Counted from the stretch's first letter, positions 31,570-40,729 are shown. The stretch: DNA of 64,000 bases from Eutreptiella sp. 'Long Island Sound 2002' (GCA_964036045.1 OZ038383.1:63741725-63805724), one strand, 5' to 3'. Notes: generated by a model from the sequence alone, not told the origin. Program-made: numbers and translations.

Positions 31570-33702
31570 TCAGTCCATTGAGTCATCCGCCAGACTCACA
31601 ACCTCATACTCCTCCATTTCTTGCAGTAGGACAGCAGGTGGTGGTTCATCATCCCGTGCGTCCACATCCACTATCAAATCCCCCACGGACCGGTGTGAAC
31701 TTGAATCCGAGACAATTGAAGCTTCCGGGGCCTCATCGTCATCATCTGCTACCGCAATTGCTGCGTCCCGCACCCGCTGAGCCTGTGCATCTCGGCCTGC
31801 ATGCTCGCGGGGGTCTCTGCCTAGAACAATGGTTCTCAACAACCGTGAGACCTCATCGGTGGGCGAACGCGCTGCGCGTGTCAATGTGGACAGTGATCTA
31901 GTCAACAGTCTCTCGTACAGGGCCACACCGCCGTTGTCCAGTGGTTGCCCTGGGAATTTCAAGTCCTCAGGGACAGCGGTGAATGCTGCCTTCTTTCCAC
32001 TGTTCCATTCAACATGGACCATGCCGTTCGGTGTAATGGCCAACAGAAACCTGCGTAGCCGTGACGACATGATCGCAACCAGTCCACTGCGGATCGGCCC
32101 CCGTGTCTTCTTTTCCCCATGCTTTGGTGGTGCCATGCTCAAAAACAGGTCCAATGTCTGGTCAAAAGTCTTCATCTGGGGGTATGCGCGGCACCTAGAT
32201 CCGAGACGACTCAACATGGCCTCCAGGGGCTCCTCAGCATAACAACAGCGCAGGACGGCGTCATTCCAGGGTAACCAAAACAGAAGGGCAACACAAAGGG
32301 TGCGTACGTAGGGGACGTTACAGTCAGTGTCCATTGTCAAGGGTACAATCAATACCAAACTCAACTCCAATACTTTGCGCGCCGTACGGCCTGTCCCTAC
32401 TGGTCGATCATCCGAGTTGCAGTCACGAACCAAGTTTCCAAGGAGGAACGCAGCTGGAATGTAGAAGTGCGGGAGGTTCTTCAGTGCAGTCAACCATACG
32501 AGTGGTAGCTTGCGGGATGCCTCTGGAAACTGCATGAGTGAAGTCTCCTTGTGTACAATGCGGTCCTCAACGTTGGGTGTGGCTAACAGTAGGGCACAAA
32601 ATTGCTTCTCAATGTGCAACAGCTTCGGGTGGCACATGATCTCTTCATCTACCGCGGGCATTTGCTGCCCAAGGTAGCCCAATATGGGGAAGAACTTACG
32701 GTGGATCATGGTACACACATACTTATAAGGGTGCCAACAGCCATACAGCATTGGGAGAGTGGCATAGTGCTCAGACAACTTAAAGGGGTTGTATGTGCGA
32801 CTGTAGATGAACTTGGCGAGCCTGTAGAATATATTTTCATCCATCAGAAGGGGCATGGCGTGGTGTGTGTGAACCTGAATGGCTAGGCATTGTTCCATGA
32901 TGCGGAGCAAGTCCTCATTGGAGCTGGAGACCGGGTCGGCTAGCGTCAGGGGGTACCATTGGAGTGAACGAATGCTGTCCCGGTGCACATCTAGTGGAAC
33001 CCTTACGTATTGGGCCTCTGGTGGATCTCGCCTCAAAGCGTCCACCGCTCGAGGGAACTCCCGGAAACTGGCTGCTCTGGTCTGTGCTGTTTGCGGGATG
33101 CGTTGGAGAAGATCATCAAGTGTAGGGAAACCCGGGTACATAGGAATCGCAGTGGTATGCAACACTGACATGGCAGTGACGTTCACACAGCAATCGGGTC
33201 GGACCGGGTCACTGCAGTACCGTCTGTGATACCAGCTGTCCAACTGCACCACCACCTGCTTCCCTGCCATTGATCCCCAGATGGCGTTTATTCTGGCATG
33301 TGCTTGTTGCCCCAAAGGCGGTAACCGGTCCGCGGCAAGACCTGCATGTGACAATTGTCTCCGCATCCCCCTGGATACACTTATCATTGAGCCAACAGCC
33401 TTTTCCTTTGGCAGAGCCATCTTCCGACACAATTGCATCATTGTGTACACCTGGCGTGCAAACACTCCATACCACCTTGGTCACGGTGTTTGCCCATAGG
33501 CTTTGATCAACGTTGCCATACTGCGTCTGGTTCGCCGGTTGACCCTCATCTGTGCGCAGAACTCCACAAGCAGGGCTGCACCTGGTTCCTCATCGTGTAA
33601 AGCGGCATGCATAAGCTCCAGCGGTGTACCATACTTCGCTCCACGTAAGAAGTCACGCAGGAGACCAAAGGGATCTGTCGCAGCACTGGTCACCTGGCTC
33701 AT
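31570..33702 (-). pseudogene. N1: 710-codon frame of transposon N, candidate transposase
   Basis: ATG at 33702 opens MSQVTSAATDPFGLLRDFLR. A TGA at 33481-33483 interrupts the frame, which then runs 631 codons to 31570. Landmarks: QVVVQLDSWYHRRYCSDPVR and VTAMSVLHTTAIPMYPGFPT, FIYSRTYNPFKLSEHYATLP, LYGCWHPYKYVCTMIHRKFF, TMDTDCNVPYVRTLCVALLF and LEAMLSRLGSRCRAYPQMKT, then an acidic tail rich in Asp and Ser. The early Asp in VVVQLDSWY, followed by a beta-like VNVTAMSVL, could be the first acid of an RNase H-fold nuclease. That is inference. No N palindromes occur in the frame. The stop could be a CGA-to-TGA change. Confidence 0.6.
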
Positions 33703-33786
33703 CAACAGTGGAACACAACCAGACTAAACAAAACAGTGAACAACAACAAAACAGACCTGCTTAGTGACCAGACAATTGGTGGAGAG

Positions 33787-34033
33787 TGTCTGAAACCAGA
33801 CACTGTTCACTTAAATGAGATTCTTAATCACGGAATTTCAGCAAAATGTCTAGAACGAGACACATTCTCCATGTTATGGGGGTGTACATAGGACGTATGA
33901 CACTCGGGACGGACACCTGGTGACCCACCCTTGAAAGGTTGAAGGTTGTTTGGTTTGTCTGGAACCAGACACTGCGACCTCAAAAACTCATTGTGACAGG
34001 GATGGAATTTCAAAGAGTGTGTGGTTCTAGACA
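33787..34033. repeat. N palindromes near the right terminus
   Basis: 33787-33802 (TGTCTGAAACCAGACA), 33847-33862 (TGTCTAGAACGAGACA), 33956-33971 (TGTCTGGAACCAGACA) and 34018-34033 (TGTGTGGTTCTAGACA). The first three have the centre AA where most others have TT. They lie between the N1 start and the right terminus, where an N1 promoter would be. Confidence 0.85.
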
Positions 34034-34285
34034 CTTTTCGAAATTCCGAGAAAGGTACATAGGTGGACAAAGATACCACAGCACAAAGCAAAACTTGTTC
34101 ACTGAAGCGTAAAAATTGACCATGCGCAGTCACCTGGGTTTGTGTGCGTGGATATGAGAACCAAAAAAACAGGCTGTCAAGCATTCAAATTCAGATACGC
34201 GGCTGAATGACTAAAAAACAGGCTATGAAATTTCCCACCGGCCAAAATGGCCCTTTTTGGGTGTTTTGGGCTGATTTACCGGGGT

Positions 34286-34306
34286 GGGCAACTTGGGCCG
34301 TCTAAG
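34286..34306 (-). repeat. Right 21-bp inverted terminus of transposon N
   Basis: Perfect reverse complement of 27389-27409, followed by the target duplication AACTC at 34307-34311. Confidence 0.95.
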
Positions 34307-34728
34307 AACTCCTTCCACGTGTCCGTGAACGTATCCCGAGTGGGGATGGGGCGGGGGAATGGGAGGGCCGTTGCGGCCGTGTAGGCCGACCCCCAGCGGC
34401 TCATGTACTCCGACACGTGCCGGAAGCCGAGCTTGGGGACATTCAAGTCCATGAGGAGGCCGATGAGGTCCGGGGCTGGGAAGAGGTGGGAGGCATATTG
34501 CTTCACCGCCTCCACTTGCTTAGTACGAATAAGGGAGGGGTAGCCAACCTCCATGGCCTCGGACCATCGGGCCAGGGCCAAAGAGGATGAGGCCACCCAC
34601 TCACCAAGGAGTTCGGAGACCAAAGGGTCCCGCAAACTCTTGGCCCCACTCAAACGCACGAGCGTCATGTTAGGCTCGGTAAGGGTGTCCCGGGAGAAAG
34701 GCATAACAAGGGCTATACAAGGGAACAT
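34307..34728 (-). pseudogene. O gene, first exon, part upstream of the N insertion
   Basis: A Met at 34728 gives MFPCIALVMPFSRDTLTEPN, then LSGAKSLRDPLVSELLGEWV, GYPSLIRTKQVEAVKQYASH and FRHVSEYMSRWGSAYTAATA, and ends PTRDTFTDTWKE at the N insertion. An in-frame alternative start lies at 34794. Reading on into N gives a few foreign residues and a stop, while joining 34307 to 27383 continues the frame. The N-terminal part is helical with no recognised DNA-binding motif. Confidence 0.55.
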
Positions 34729-34799
34729 GGTGGTGTGGAGGGGGTGGGGGGTGCGGGCAACCGGAGGGAGGGTGTCCAAGACACCCACCAACACAACAT

Positions 34800-34975
34800 T
34801 GCAACCTCTCTACTATACCATTGTGCAACAATATACGACGTAACACCCCTTATAGGTCCGCATATGTGCATGGAAAAATGGGTACAAATGGCCCAATCGC
34901 AAAAGTTTGACTTTAACCTCTTAATATTTGCGAGAATAATACATTAACGCCTTCATATATTAAAAATTAAAAATT
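34800..34975. other. O right subterminal region, presumed promoter side
   Basis: AT-rich sequence between the O gene start and the right terminus, with CTCTTAATATTTGCGAG, ACATTAACGCC and ATTAAAAATTAAAAATTAAC. These resemble the words in O introns and at the left end. Confidence 0.45.
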
Positions 34976-35008
34976 AACATATTGACTTTAATCTAGGTCT
35001 CTAGGGAT
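34976..35008 (-). repeat. Right inverted terminus of transposon O
   Basis: 33 bp. Its reverse complement begins ATCCCTAGAGACCTAGATT and pairs with 22961-22993 with one mismatch. Confidence 0.85.
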
Positions 35009-35009
35009 G

Positions 35010-36735
35010 GGATGGGTCCGGGTGTCGGTGATGAGGTGCATCTCGCCCGCACTGATGGGACGGTGCTCCTGGTCATCTCGTCAGGCCGCTGGTTGGCGGA
35101 TGATTGTCATCGGCGCCCTTTCCCCTACGATAGGAGACATGCAGAGCGATGGCATCCATGGCACGGCCTGGCACAGTGTGTGACTGTACGTGACATGTGC
35201 TCCTTTGAGCCTATACAACGCACATACCTTTGCTGGGGCATTTCCTTTTCCTGCTTGTCCTTTGAACCGGTCTCAGCTCCTGATGGCCTTGCCCACGTTC
35301 GTGGCTCTTGTCTGGGCGCTTTGGTGGCACGATCCGTGGTTCTTTGTTCGTAGTGGGGCTCTTCTTCGGCGTGGTAGACCTGCCATCGTGGTGTGTGTGG
35401 CGGTGGAGGAACATCATGTGACCGTGGCTGGGCTGCCATTTGCGCCGGCGGGACGCCGGGTCCTTCCACTCGCGCTTGCGCTGCCTCCTGCATCTGGATG
35501 CGGTGCATGATCTCGTTGTAGGGCGGGGTTGTGTCACGACCTTCTTGTCCCTCTTCGGGTTGTCGCGGCTCCCGCTGTGCCCTTTGTGGTTCTGCTTATT
35601 GGCTGAATCCTTGTATTCCGAGGACGGCGTTCAATCCTTTGGGCGTCAGATGCTTTGTGGCGTTCCGCACCAGCCGCTCTTTGCCTTGCAACCAGAAGTA
35701 TTGCGGCGGCCCCCGGGTGCTGGATACGCCCATTTCCAGGGCCATGATCGGCGCCTCCAGGCGCCACTTTCGGTACGCCCTGTGCTCCGCTCTGGGATCC
35801 TTGATCTACGCAGGCTTTGGTGGCGCTGCAAAGCCCAGCAGCTGTCCAAGCGTTGTGGCCACCGTCTGCAGCCATATGTCCTCTTGTCCTGGCGGTATCG
35901 GCGGTGTGTACTCCATTGTGGTGTATGTCTTCGTGTAGCTGAGGAGGGTGAACGTATCCGGTCCTCTCTCCACCGCCGCATATTGCGCCTTCTCGATGTG
36001 GTGGATGATGGTGAAGAGTTGGGCTGGTACGAAACCCCGCCGCCTTGTTCCTTGATTCCACGTTCTCTTCAATCTCATCCCTGGTAGGAATGTCGTGTCG
36101 TGGGAACACACGACCACTGTGGTGCTCGGCGCTTTGTGCCGCATTTGGGGGGGGCCCGAAGTTGCGGGTGGTGCCCTCTCCGAAGGGTCTTTTGCTCGTC
36201 GCCGTTCCTCCATTTGCTCTTCTTGTTCTCGCTGTGCCGCCTCCTTCTTCCTCAGCTTCACCAGCTTGTACGGCTTCTCTCTATGTTGTGACCGCGATTG
36301 AGAGCTGGGCTGAGGGGGAAAAATTTGACGTCCCTGTGGTTCCGTCCGTTGACATCCTGACTATCGTGGGCTGCGCCGCCTGGCTGGCCGTGAGGTTGGC
36401 GTACGGGAACGTGGTTGCTTGGGCTGGTCGATGTGAACATGGATGTGCATTCCGGACCGTGACCGTGACCTTGAGCCGGACCGTGGCCTTCGTTGGTGTC
36501 TCCGGCGTGCGGCCGACCTGGATCGAGAGCTGGAGCGCCTTCTGTACTTGCGTGGTCGTGTCGCCGCTGGATTGGTGCTTCGCCGCGGTCTCTTGTGCGT
36601 TGATCGCGAGGGGCTTCCGTTGTGATGGCGAGGGTCGCGTTGGTGATATGACTCACTGTCTCCTGAGTCCTCCGTTCTTGTCGTAGACGTGGGGGTGGGG
36701 CTCTCTTGTGAAGTGATTGGGGAAGAGTCAGACAT
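35010..36735 (-). pseudogene. R2 N-terminal gag-like region
   Basis: ATG at 36735 opens MSDSSPITSQESPTPTSTTR and an Arg/Ser-rich region (RRRSSSRSRSAARRRHQRRP). After frame changes come KKEAAQREQEEQMEERRRAK, TVVVCSHDTTFLPGMRLKRT, FTIIHHIEKAQYAAVERGPD and LQTVATTLGQLLGFAAPPKP. It then runs through Pro/Arg-rich sequence (PRWQVYHAEEEP) to the O junction. The basic and RS-rich start, coiled segment and position fit a gag protein, but no capsid or zinc knuckle is visible. At least two stops interrupt it. Confidence 0.42.
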
Positions 36736-36747
36736 GTCGTACTTCAC

Positions 36748-37190
36748 AGGGACACTCAGAATTATTGACTTCAGAGGGGCTCATTGTTGTCGGCGGTGAC
36801 GGTGGTGTTGGCGATGCCGTCTCAGCACTGCTCTGGGGCAGGACCCCGGGAAGCACATGGCGAAAGAGACATAAAAAAAATAGACACTCAGAAAGAAACC
36901 CCCGCAGATGTGTATCCGCGCCGGTATGTTCGGACCGGTAAGAGCCCGGTAAGCCCCGGTAAGATAGCCCGCGCCCCCCTACATATTAGCCATTGATATT
37001 GACACATCCGTTTTTGATGACTATTTGCCATATTTTGCACAAATATGCTTCTAAGGGACTTTGTCCCACCCCGTTGGGTGCTTGAGGCTCAAGACTACCA
37101 CGGTTGCCTCTTCACGGCTGCTCAAACCAATTGTTTCACACAGTCACCTCCTCGTGATGCTTTATCTCCCTGCTCTTCCTACATTTCGGC
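36748..37190. other. Upstream of R2, no gene seen
   Basis: Contains CCGGTAAG-type short repeats at 36930-36970 (CCGGTATG, CCGGTAAG, CCGGTAAGC, CCGGTAAGA) that lead into the palindrome cluster starting at 37194. No coding signal on either strand. Confidence 0.4.
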
Positions 37191-37193
37191 TAT

Positions 37194-37411
37194 TTACCGC
37201 AGTAAAAGATGGGTTACCGCACGCAAGTGATATATACCGTGCGGTAACCCGAATTTTACCGTGCGGTAAGGAAACTCTTATCGCACGGAACTGAGAATTT
37301 TACCGTGGCACTGCGCATAGGGGAGGAGGGGTAACCATGTGGTAAGAAATCAGCTGACACACGGTAGGCAAACTTTTACTGCGCAGTAAGCAAAATTCTG
37401 CCGTGCAGTAA
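37194..37411. repeat. Cluster of TTACCGTGCGGTAA palindromes
   Basis: At least eight related palindromes in 220 bp: 37194-37205 (TTACCGCAGTAA), near 37213, 37235-37248, 37256-37269 (TTACCGTGCGGTAA, perfect), near 37278, 37300, 37331-37346 (GTAACCATGTGGTAAG), 37376-37390 (TTTACTGCGCAGTAA type) and 37398-37411. No open frame overlaps. The density suggests protein-binding sites or the subterminal part of a small mobile element. Confidence 0.7.
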
Positions 37412-37559
37412 GAAGAACCCGAATTTTAACTCAATTCGCATGTATTGCTTCACCGGACACAAACTGCACCAACCCATGAGGTTTCAAGGCACCAATATGC
37501 AACCTACAATGCACCACCATGCACACCTAGCCGTGGGAGGAAGGCATACCCCCCCCTGT

Positions 37560-37581
37560 GTACACGCTAGAATACCCAATC
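37560..37581 (+). repeat. Left inverted end of the foldback element
   Basis: 22 bp, perfect reverse complement of 40677-40698. Followed by GTTCTAG/CTAGAAC words at 37584-37620. Confidence 0.85.
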
Positions 37582-37768
37582 TCGTTCTAGATTAGAACGC
37601 GCTAGAGCGGCTAGAACGAAACAAAGAGGGGGGTACGCCGACCCATGGGCATAGGGGGGCGGGGGTATTAAGGGTGCAAATTGGACCCCTATTACCATAC
37701 TAGGGGGTCCATACGTTCGTTTTCAGAAAAACACATTTTTGACACGAAATTTAACAAGTACAAGAAAC

Positions 37769-37838
37769 CGTTCTAGGAACGTTCTAGCGGCGCTCTGGCG
37801 CCGCCCCGCTAGAACGGCGCTAGAACGTTCCTAGAACG
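37769..37838. repeat. Short palindrome of CTAGAACG words
   Basis: CGTTCTAGGAACGTTCTAG on one side pairs with CTAGAACGTTCCTAGAACG on the other, around a GGCGCTCTGGCGCCGCC centre. Same vocabulary as the centres of the two giant palindromes. Confidence 0.75.
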
Positions 37839-38379
37839 CTTCGCCAGAACGACGATAGAACAAAACCATGCACACACATTCGGCAAGCAGAACACACCAA
37901 TGTGGGAAGGGGGGGGGTTCCATGACACATAGACACATGGAAACCATCACATTTGGAACATGTCTAGTCATATGTGCGCGCGCACACACACACACATGCA
38001 CACACACATTTTGACATAAGCGGGGGCACTGTGGGGGTGCCGGGCCTTCAAGCCCTTAGTGGGGGGGGGGGCTTTGCTTTTGTCACACATTTTTCAGGGG
38101 GGGGGGCTCGAGAACTACCTTGGGGGGGGGGGGGGTTGGACTCGAGGGTCTGGGAGGGTGTTCTGTTCTTCGTTTCACAGGTGGTTTTTTCTTGGATTTA
38201 TTGATGTTGACGACGAAATGCAATTTTGAAGTTGCAGGTATGCCATGCAATGCTGTGTAGTGTTGTGGTTTGTTGTGGTCTCCTAAGGTGTAAGGTGGTG
38301 TCATGTAGTGTGGTGTGTTGTGGTGTGCTGCGGTCTGCTGTAGTGTGTGATCTGCTGTGGTCTACTGTATTGTGCGGGG

Positions 38380-39180
38380 GGGGGGGGGGGTAGTGTGTTG
38401 TGGTCACATGACGTGCCCTATGGTGTGCTGTGTTGTCATGTGGTGTGGTCGGCTGTCACGTGGTGTGGTCTGGTGTCATGTGGTGTGGTGTGGTGTGGTG
38501 GGGTATCGTGCGATAGGGTTGCCTGTCTGGTTGGTTGAAGGGTGTGTTGGTGGCTTGGCAGGTTGGGTTGTTTGGCAGCTTGGGTTCTTTGTTGGGTGTT
38601 TGGCCGGGTGGGGCACGCTGTGCGGTGTGTGCACCCTATGGTGTTAGGTGCCGTATGCTGTTGTGTGCTTTGTGATGTCATGTTTGTGGGTACCATGTAA
38701 TTACTGCCATTCCAAGGGAGGGGGGGGGGGCTGATAAGTAGTCACTATTCTTGTTCTAGCGGCGTTCTAGGGAGGCGTTCTAGCGGTGATCTAGCGACGT
38801 TCTAGAGGGCGCTCTATCACCGCTAGAACAGTCCCCGCGAACGCCGCTAGAACAAGAATAGTGAGTGCTTATCAGCCCCCCCCCCCTCCCTTGGAATGGC
38901 GGTAATTGCATGGTACCCACAAACATGACATCACAAAGCACACAACAGCATACAGCACGTAACACCACAAGGTGCACACACCACACAGCGTGCCCCACCC
39001 AGCCAAACACCCAACAAACAACCCAAGCTCCCAAACAACCCAACCTGCCAAGCCACCAACACACCCTTCAACCAACAAGACATGCAACCCTTTCGCACGA
39101 TACCCCACCATACCACACCACACCGCATGACACAAGACCACACCACATGACACCCGACCACACCACATGACAATACTGTG
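38380..39180. repeat. Giant palindrome 1, centre near 38803
   Basis: The left arm (GTGGTCACATGACGTGCC..., CCATTCCAAGGGAGGGGGGG, CTTGTTCTAGCGGCG) is mirrored on the right (CGCCGCTAGAACAAG, CCCCCCCTCCCTTGGAATGG, then CCACATGACA). Arms are roughly 380-400 bp with few differences. Confidence 0.8.
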
Positions 39181-39225
39181 GTCTCGTAAGCCGTAAAATG
39201 GTGTGGTGCGCTGTGTTGTAGTCTC

Positions 39226-40170
39226 TTGTGGTGTGTGATCTGCTATGTTGTGCTGTACTGTGCAGTGGCGTGGTGTGTTGTACTTTGCGGGTGGGTAGTG
39301 TGCTGTGGTCACATGACGTGCCCTTTGGCGTGCTGTGTTTTCATGTGGTGTGGTTGGTGGGGTTGGTTGAATGGTGTGTTTGTTGCTGGCAGGTTAGGTT
39401 GTCGGGCAGCTTCGGTTATTTGTTGGGTGTTTAGCCGGTTGCGGCATGTTGTGTGGTGTCTGCACCCTGTGGTGTGTGCTGTGGCATTCTGTTGTATGCT
39501 CTGTGATGTCAAATCTGTGAGTACACGTGTATTTGGTGCCATTCCAAGGGAGGGGGGGGAGGGGTAAGCATTAAATATTTTTGTTCTAGCGGCGTTCGCG
39601 GGAACTGTTCTAGCGGCGTTCTAGCGACGCTCTAGCGGCCCTAGATCTAGAGCGTCGCTAGAACGCCGCTAGAAGGGTTCCCTAGAACGCCACTAGAACA
39701 AAAATATTTAATGCTTACCCCCCCCCACCTCCCTTGGAATGGCAGCAAATAGAGGCGTACTCACAGATTGGACATCACAGAGCATACAATAGAATGCCAC
39801 AGCACACACCACAGGGTGCAGACACTACACAGCATGCCGCCACCGGCTAAACACCCAACAAATAACCGAAGCTGCCAAAGAACCCAACCTGCCAAGCAAC
39901 CAACACACCATTCAACCAACCCCACCAACCACACCACATGAAAACACAGCACACCACAGGGCACGTCATGTGACCACAACACACTACCGCCCCCACACAT
40001 TACAACACACCACAGCCAATCACACACTACAACAGGCCGCAGGTCATCACACCACACCACACCACACCACGCCACATGACACGAGGCCACACCACATGAC
40101 ACCACACCACACCACGTGACACTACAACACACCACAGCGCACCCCATCAGACCACAACGCAACACACCAC
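39226..40170. repeat. Giant palindrome 2, centre near 39650
   Basis: A second palindrome related to palindrome 1. The left arm ends CATTAAATATTTTTGTTCTAGCG and the right arm begins CGCTAGAACAAAAATATTTAATG with CTAGATCTAG at the centre. Arms share the CACATGACGTGCCC and CCATTCCAAGGGAGG segments with palindrome 1, so both derive from one ancestor. Confidence 0.8.
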
Positions 40171-40676
40171 GCCACTACACAGAACAGCACACCACAGCAG
40201 ATCACACACCACAACGGACTGCAACACAGCACACCACACCACTTTACACCTTATGAGACCACAACACACCACAACACTGCACAGCATTGCATGGCATACC
40301 TGCAACTTCAAAATTGCATTTCGTGATCACCATCAATAAAATCTAAGAAAAAACTACGTGTGAAACGAAGAACAGAACACCCTCCCAGACCCTTGAGTCC
40401 ATCCCCCCCCCAATGTAGTTCTGAAGCCACCCCTTGAAAAATGTGTGACAAAAGCAAAGCCCCCCCCCCCCCACTAAGGGCTTGAAGGGAGGGCACCCCC
40501 ACAGTGCCCGTGCTTGCGTCAAAGTGTGTGCGTGCATGTGTGTGCGTGCATGTGTCTGTGTGTGTGTGTGTGTGTGATAATTTGTTTTTTGTGTTCTACT
40601 CAGGCTATTATATCGTTCTAGTTTTGATCTAATCTAGGCTAAAACGATCTAGCTAGAGTGGTCTAGGCTAGATCAT

Positions 40677-40698
40677 GATTGGGTATTCTAGCGTGTAC
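40677..40698 (-). repeat. Right inverted end of the foldback element
   Basis: Ends GGGTATTCTAGCGTGTAC, perfect partner of 37560-37581. Preceded by CTAGATC and TCTAGGCTAG words. Confidence 0.85.
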
Positions 40699-40729
40699 CA
40701 AGGGCCATTGCGACAACCACACGTAATCT

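Larger units (their letters stand above)
27389..34306 (-). mobile_element. DNA transposon N (6,918 bp), two genes, unassigned superfamily
   Basis: Perfect 21-bp inverted termini, a 5-bp target duplication AACTC (27384-27388 and 34307-34311) and insertion into an exon of O whose frame is restored on removal. The minus strand carries N1 (33702-31570) and N2 (30772-28091). N2 has two phase 0 GT-AG introns. About twenty copies of the palindrome TGTCTGG-TT-CCAGACA are scattered through its non-coding parts only. N1 and N2 are not recognised, and the 5-bp duplication with this terminus does not match a superfamily I can name. Single stops and frame changes suggest this copy is inactive. Confidence 0.85.
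22961..35008 (-). mobile_element. DNA transposon O (12.05 kb, of which 6.9 kb is inserted N)
   Basis: Inverted termini of 33 bp at 22961-22993 and 34976-35008 bound a block whose minus strand carries a multi-exon transposase-like gene from about 34728 to 23500. N is nested inside its first exon. Without N and one target duplication, O would be about 5.1 kb. Introns and both ends are AT-rich and share TTAATATT and CTCGAGAAATTAACG motifs. Flanks on both sides belong to R2. The superfamily is not assigned. The sequence has frame breaks, so O is probably inactive. Confidence 0.75.
19598..36747 (-). mobile_element. Retroelement-like sequence R2, interrupted by transposon O
   Basis: On the minus strand an RS-rich, gag-like N-terminal region (36735-35125) runs into the right inverted terminus of O. 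Reading resumes left of O with the 2A-like frame (22917-22303), a 383-aa frame (22370-21219), an H2C2 integrase motif (20708-20424) and a C-terminal segment (20184-19598). The two flanks of O share the segment HQPAADRADQEHRPITADEM / RQPAA-RDDQEHRPISAGEM. When joined, they would form two tandem versions of this peptide in one protein. I infer one element split by O. No terminal repeats or reverse-transcriptase motif were found. Confidence 0.5.
37560..40698. mobile_element. Foldback element with nested giant palindromes (3.14 kb)
   Basis: 22-bp inverted ends, GTACACGCTAGAATACCC at 37560 and its reverse complement ending at 40698. Inside, arms 37970-38340 and 40200-40570 are inverted copies. Between them lie two adjacent palindromes centred near 38803 and 39650. 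Each palindrome centre and the subterminal region carries CTAGAAC/GTTCTAG arrays. Composition is strand-skewed (GTGGTGT or ACACCAC), so open frames here are repeat shadows. There is no coding capacity, so movement would need help from another element. No target duplication was found. Confidence 0.75.

Noticed and set aside
27389-34306. Reading N as a Transib or RAG-like element because of the 5-bp duplication
   Set aside because: The termini (CTTAGACGG) do not start with the CAC expected for Transib/RAG, and N1 and N2 show no recognisable RAG1-like motif.
38340-40170. Several open frames rich in Cys, Val, Trp or Thr, His
   Set aside because: They come from GTGGTGT/ACACCAC repeats inside giant palindromes, appear in mirrored pairs and have no protein-like composition.
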